DNA from: Microthyrium microscopicum
Taxonomy: Eukaryota; Ascomycota; Dothideomycetes; Microthyriales; Microthyriaceae
NCBI GenBank assembly: GCA_010405405.1
Contig: MU004234.1
Coordinates: forward strand, 1,006,753 to 1,070,752
Direction: 5' to 3'
DNA: 64,000 bases
Part shown: one piece after another, positions 59,046-64,000 of the stretch
Layout of the letters: each line of letters begins with the position of its first letter
Position numbering within the stretch: the stretch's first letter is position 1
Position numbers and translations under genes: made by a program
Notes under the pieces: generated by a model
Seen by the model: only the letters and a program-made list of their open reading frames with translations
Database searches by the model: none
Told to the model about the DNA's origin: nothing

Positions 59046-62000
59046 ATATATTATATAGGTGGCACGGCTAATACTAGTACGTTAGATTCTAAGGAGCGAT
59101 TTTTAAAAGGTACTTATCTAACTATATAATTAATATAAATACTTGCTAACTATATAAGATTTTAGCCTTTAAGAGAATATACTATATATATTTTATATAC
59201 TATATAAAAAGGCGTCTCTTTTACTTATATTTAGGACGTATACTCTATTTAATGCAAATATATTTAGATATTTATAATACCTTAGTAAATAAATAGGAAG
59301 TAATTAGTAGATATAGAATATAGTAAAAGTCTATATAATATATAAGTATATTTCTTAAAGTATAGCTATTTATATAAGGTACGTTATAAGATCCTATATA
59401 TTAAAAAGGCTAAGATATACTAATATATTAGAAGTAATACTATAAGTTATATATTTCTAAATTATTTGCTATATCTATAGTATGTATAAAAATAAGGATA
59501 AGCCTACTTGCTAAAGCATTTAAATCGCAAAAGGATAATTAAAGTTAGAAATAAAGAATAACGTAGGTTATATATAAAAACTAAACTATAGGTAGGTATA
59601 TTATTTAACGTTAGCCTAAATAAGTCTAACGTTAAATAACATACCTAGTTAACGCTTTAATATTAAGCTATAAATAGAGCAAATATTAAGCTAATATTAT
59701 AGTTTCCTAAGTTAAATCTTTAAATATTAAGATTAACTAAACTAGTAAGCTAATTAATACTAAATCTTTAACTCCTTAGCTATAGACTTTACTAATTTAT
59801 CTATAATACTAATTATTAACTCTAGTTTCTAGAAAATAGTAAGAAGTAAATATAAATAACTATTATTTCTAATATAATATAAGCATAATATAGGCTAATT
59901 ATTACGTATAAGTAAGTATAATTAGTTTATTAACTAGTTTTACTAACTACTATACTAGGATAGATGAAAGCAAGATAGTATATTTAAGATAACTAAGTAG
60001 AATTAAATAGGTAACTAGATAAACGGCTATTTATATTATATTTATATAAGTAAGTATTTCTTAAATTTTAGACTTTCTATATACTAATTATACATCAATA
60101 ATATATAATATAATTACTATTACTAAACTATTACTTAGAGGTATGTCTTAATAAGTACGTTAAGTTTCTAGTAACCTATAATACTAATAAAATAGATATA
60201 GAACGCTATAATACTTATAGTATACTATATTCTTATTACTTATTATATATATAGATGTATTAAATTAGCCTTAAGATGCTTAGTCTATAATAAAATATAT
60301 TATTACGTTTATTACTATCTATAAAATATACTAAAAGTAAGACCTAACTAAATGCCTATTATAGTCTTTTAATAACCTATAACTATTACCCTAAACAAGA
60401 TAATTAAAAGAGTTCTAGGGATAGCTTATTATAATACTATAGGCTCCTATAATTATTAGCTAAGAAGGACTAGTTAAATTAAGTAATAGTAAAATACTAA
60501 TTATAGCAATATTACCTCTTATAACTATTACCTATTAAGATATACCTAATTTAAGTATTAGAGAAAGTCTTTATTCTAATACTATAAGCTAACCTATAAG
60601 CCTAAATACCCTAAAGAATATTACTACTAAAGCTAAAAACCTACCCATCTACTACTAGCTTAATAGAAACTATTTATTAATTTATATAGAAGATATAATA
60701 TAACTACTACTCTTTAGTAGTTACTAAATTATATAGTTACTTATACTAAGTAGAATTCTACTTACTAATAATATAGCCTTTATAATTAATTAAGATAGTA
60801 GTATTTAGACATAAGGCTAAACTTAATACCTACTAAACTAGTACTATATATACTATATAAATATATAAGACTACTTACCCTATCCTTTATATAACTAGCA
60901 ATATAGTACTTATAAATAAGTAAAATAGTATCTAGAGCCCTAATAACTCTTACTAAATAGGTATCTAAGCTACTATAGAAGAATATAACTTAGTTATGCT
61001 AACTAAAGTCTTAGCGTTAGTATTCTTAAATATAACTTATAAATTATATCTTAACCTAACCTTATTATTCTTACCTACTAGGCCTTCCTCTACCTCTCTA
61101 ACGAAGCTAAGTAAACTACTTAAATCTGTACTACTCTTAATACTTACGCTAGCCTTATTAACCTTAATTTACTTACTATTTAGACTCTTCTCTCTATATT
61201 CTTTACTAGCTTATCTATCCTACGCTTATAGCTTTATATTACCCTTACTAACTATACTACTACTATCTTATATAATTTTACTCTATAGGCTTACTAGCTT
61301 ATTAAAGGAAGCAAACTATTTAATACTTATAATATATTTTGCTATACTATTAAACCTAACGCTATTATTTTGCTTAATTATTTTAGTTAACTAGGCGAAA
61401 TTATTAGTAGTCTCTAAGTAACTAATATTATTTACTAAGTTAACTAAGATAAAGGCATAAGCCTATATAACGATTTTAAGGCTACTTATTATAGTAGTAT
61501 AAGTATCTATATCTGCCGCCTAGAAAGATATAGCTAGAGTAAGGATAAAAAGTACTATAACTATACTAGAGTACTACTTAGAGCTATTACCTATTTTATA
61601 TTTAGATAAGCTCTCTATTAGTATAATAGAATATAAAGGACTTTACTCTATAGTAGGTAACTATAGATTAGTTAGACTATCTATAACTAGTATTATAACT
61701 ACTTTAAAGACAATCTAGGACAAAAAGAATAAGAAATAAGAATTAGAGTACTATAAAGTCTAGGAAGTATTTATTTAGGTAATTTAGCTTAGTAATAATA
61801 TTACGAGTAACGAATTCTATAATATAATAATGGCTACCTTTATTAATTACTATAAAGAGTTTACTTTATAGTACTACTATAGAGTAGCTAGACTACCTCT
61901 AGCTAATAGTTACTACAACTACTTTAAGGTAGTTTCTATATAAAGATTACGTATAAGGAAGTTAAATATAGTTTATTATTAGAATATACTAGTTATACTT

Positions 62001-64000
62001 CTATAATAGGTATTTACCTAAGTTCTAGTTATATAAGGGAGCGCAAGTATTAATTTTAAGTAGAATAAAGATAGAGTTATTAAGGGCTAGATGCCTAGAA
62101 CTATAAGCGTAGTAATATCTTTATTAATAATATAGTATACCTTTAATAAAAGCTACTAAATAGATCTAAACGTATATTAATTTATAGTAATATTATACTA
62201 CTACTTTTAAATTATATCTTTACTATAGTAAGACTAATAAGGTATCTAGTAATAACGCCTAAGAATTATAAGCATAGTAGCTAGATACTTAAAATTATAG
62301 GTATAAAATAAGTAGAGCTTCTACCTTCTTACTAATATCTTACTATAGATTAACTATACTTCTAAGACTTTATAGTCTTCTAATAGACATTAGAAGAAGA
62401 AGCATAGCTTATAATATTAATATTAAACTAGATAGAGCAACTAAAGGCTATATTCTAAGTAATAAAAGACCTAGTATAAGTAGCATCCTTACCTTATTAT
62501 ACTTATCTTATATTATAGCAATACTAATAATATTAATACTTATTAGCTTACTAAGGATATACTTTTTCCTATCTAGTCTCCTTAGTTCTCTTAGGCTATC
62601 TACCCTTAGTAAGTAATTTTATAGCCTTAACTATAACTTCTATATAAAACTTTACGTATCTTAATAAAAAATTTATTATCTAATTCCTAGTACGTATAAG
62701 GAATTTAGAAACTAGAATATAAAAGATAATTTATAGAATTATTACTAAATAAAAATAGAATAGCTAAGTAAGCTAGTTAATCTTTAACTTCTTTCTTAGT
62801 ATATTATATATCTATTTATAGTATAATTTTAAGTTACTTACTACTAGAGTTAGTAGTACTACTAGGTAAAGTAATAAATAAAGATAAAATATTAAAGAAT
62901 AAAATATTATATAGTAGTAGAAGTTTATAGTAAGTTATAGTTTATATAAATATACTATATTATATATTATTATATAGTAGTAAATAGCTTTATATAATAT
63001 TATATAATATTAAACGTATTAACTACTATTAAACTATATTAAATTATATTAAACTATATTAAACTATATTAAATAATATTAAACGTTATTAAACGTTATT
63101 AAATACTCCTATATAAATACCTAAATAAATACTTAAATATTTTAAATGTTTTAGCTTAGATTAGGGATTACTAAAGTATAAGAACCTAGGTAACAAGTTA
63201 ATACTTAGGATGCTTTTACTAATAGTCCTTATATAATAAGATATATATTTTTAATAAGTTTATTTCACCTAATTATTTTTACTTAATTAACTATAAATTA
63301 ATACTTATAATAGTAATTATTCTTCTACTAGACTATCTATATAGACAATATAATCTATATACTATAAGTAATAGCATTCTATTCTAATATACTATATAAA
63401 AAAGAATTATTAATAAACTAACCTTCCTTATAATAATCTAGTCTAGCTATTTCTATTAGTAAGGTTCTATATATTTACTAATAAAAAATAAGAACTCTAT
63501 AAATACTTTTACTAATAGTACTAGGAAGTAGTCTAACGTAGTATTTTATAATTAAATTAGGCTATACTAAAAGTAAATTAATATAGTAGTTTTTTTTTTA
63601 ATAGCTAATAGTAAATATCTTTAAGCCTACCTATTAGCGCCTATAATTAGTACTAGCCTTAATAACAAAGAAATAATATATATAACTAGCTACAATACTT
63701 CTAATTAATATACTCCTATATACTGCCTACACTTAGGCGACATATACAAGTTAGTTTCTTATAATAAGGGTATAGCGTATATAATAAAGTAAGTATAACT
63801 TATTAATATTTTAATAATACGTACGTACTAATAGTAATAAAAACGTAAATAACGATACTTAAGTATAACTATACTATTATACTTAGATAGAGACTAGTTA
63901 TACGTACTACTATCTATTAATTATACTATATTAGATATTAGTTATACTATATACTAATACTAAACTATTCTAAGTAAGAGGTTATATATACTAAGACTAT
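59046..64000. repeat. Undetermined RIP-mutated sequence to window end
   Basis: AT-rich. The only long frame (60996-61394) is an artefact of composition. A poly-T run of nine occurs near 63591. I could not define element ends or families. Confidence 0.5.
63003..63112. repeat. Tandem array of ATATTAAAC units
   Basis: Ten or so units of TATATTAAAC / GTTATTAAAC, about 10 bp each, head to tail, in a stretch that also contains AACGTT cores. Confidence 0.75.

Larger units (their letters stand above)
28460..64000. repeat. RIP-mutated AT-rich block (transposon graveyard)
   Basis: From about 28.46 kb to the window end the sequence is dominated by TA, with CA and TG nearly missing. For example, positions 30001-30120 and 32041-32100 contain no CA or TG at all, whereas CG, CT and CC persist. 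That is the scar of RIP, which converts CpA to TpA (TpG to TpA on the other strand) in repeated DNA during the sexual cycle. Recognisable coding traces carry TAG/TAA where Gln or Trp is expected. No intact gene was found inside. Confidence 0.92.

Noticed and set aside
60996-61394. 132-codon hydrophobic open frame that looks like a multi-pass membrane protein
   Set aside because: Leu/Ile/Tyr/Thr-only composition follows from TA-rich RIP sequence (TTA, CTA, TAT, ATA codons). No charged motifs, no homologue recalled, and surrounded by RIP debris.
28460-64000. CRISPR arrays, tRNA or rRNA genes in the tandem-repeat regions
   Set aside because: Arrays are simple AT-rich or 62-bp minisatellites without unique spacers; no cloverleaf or rRNA motifs were seen, and the organism is a eukaryote.

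Overview
The window comes from the nuclear genome of a filamentous ascomycete fungus. The evidence is: genes split by short GT-AG introns (about 47-185 nt) with CTRAC/TACTAAC-like branch sites; fungus-type families (F-box/LRR-like protein, GT32 Och1-like glycosyltransferase, medium-chain enoyl reductase, fungal NCS1 purine-cytosine permease); and a long AT-rich tract carrying the CpA-to-TpA scar of repeat-induced point mutation (RIP). Secreted GH10 xylanase and GH127-type arabinofuranosidase genes suggest a plant-associated or plant-decaying species. The class cannot be fixed from sequence alone.

The window has two compartments that meet abruptly near 28.4 kb. The left part (1-28.3 kb) has ordinary base composition and is gene-bearing. 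In order it holds: an F-box-like protein (+, 534-2527); a secreted GH127 family enzyme (+, 3725-6024); the KEOPS subunit Pcc1 (-, 6165-6552), tail to tail with it; a decayed MFS drug-efflux-type transporter (+, about 7285-8560); an NCS1 purine-cytosine permease (+, 9244-11106); a membrane acyltransferase of the OafB/Acyl_transf_3 type (-, 11514-13031); a GT32 glycosyltransferase (+, 14438-15595); a zinc-independent MDR oxidoreductase (-, 16512-17651); a protein with a PD...ExK nuclease-fold signature (-, 18318-19427); a secreted GH10 endo-xylanase (+, 20622-21931); and a very long protein with a mitochondrial-type presequence (-, 22362-25924). A weak small gene lies at 27701-28309. These look like independent genes, not a biosynthetic cluster. 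The shared theme is plant-polysaccharide use (GH10, GH127) plus uptake and membrane functions.

The right part (28.4-64 kb) is a gene-empty, transposon-derived AT-rich block in which CpA and TpG are almost absent while CpG survives. Inside it I could resolve several things. A RIP-killed RecQ-like helicase (telomere-linked helicase type) is readable in one frame from about 29.4 kb to at least 31.2 kb. A complete but dead Ty3/Gypsy LTR retrotransposon lies at 43932-51586, with two 227-bp LTRs, a perfect 5-bp target duplication (CTAGC) and a pol frame with protease, RT, RNase H and integrase remnants. A 0.75-kb terminal-inverted-repeat element at about 57.39-58.14 kb has largely escaped RIP. There is a 62-bp minisatellite at 58.56-59.05 kb and several short tandem arrays rich in AACGTT. 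A 10-N assembly gap lies at 38630-38639. The helicase fossil, and a palindrome containing CCCTAACCCTAA at the boundary, hint at a subtelomeric or telomere-derived origin of the AT block, but this is not proven.
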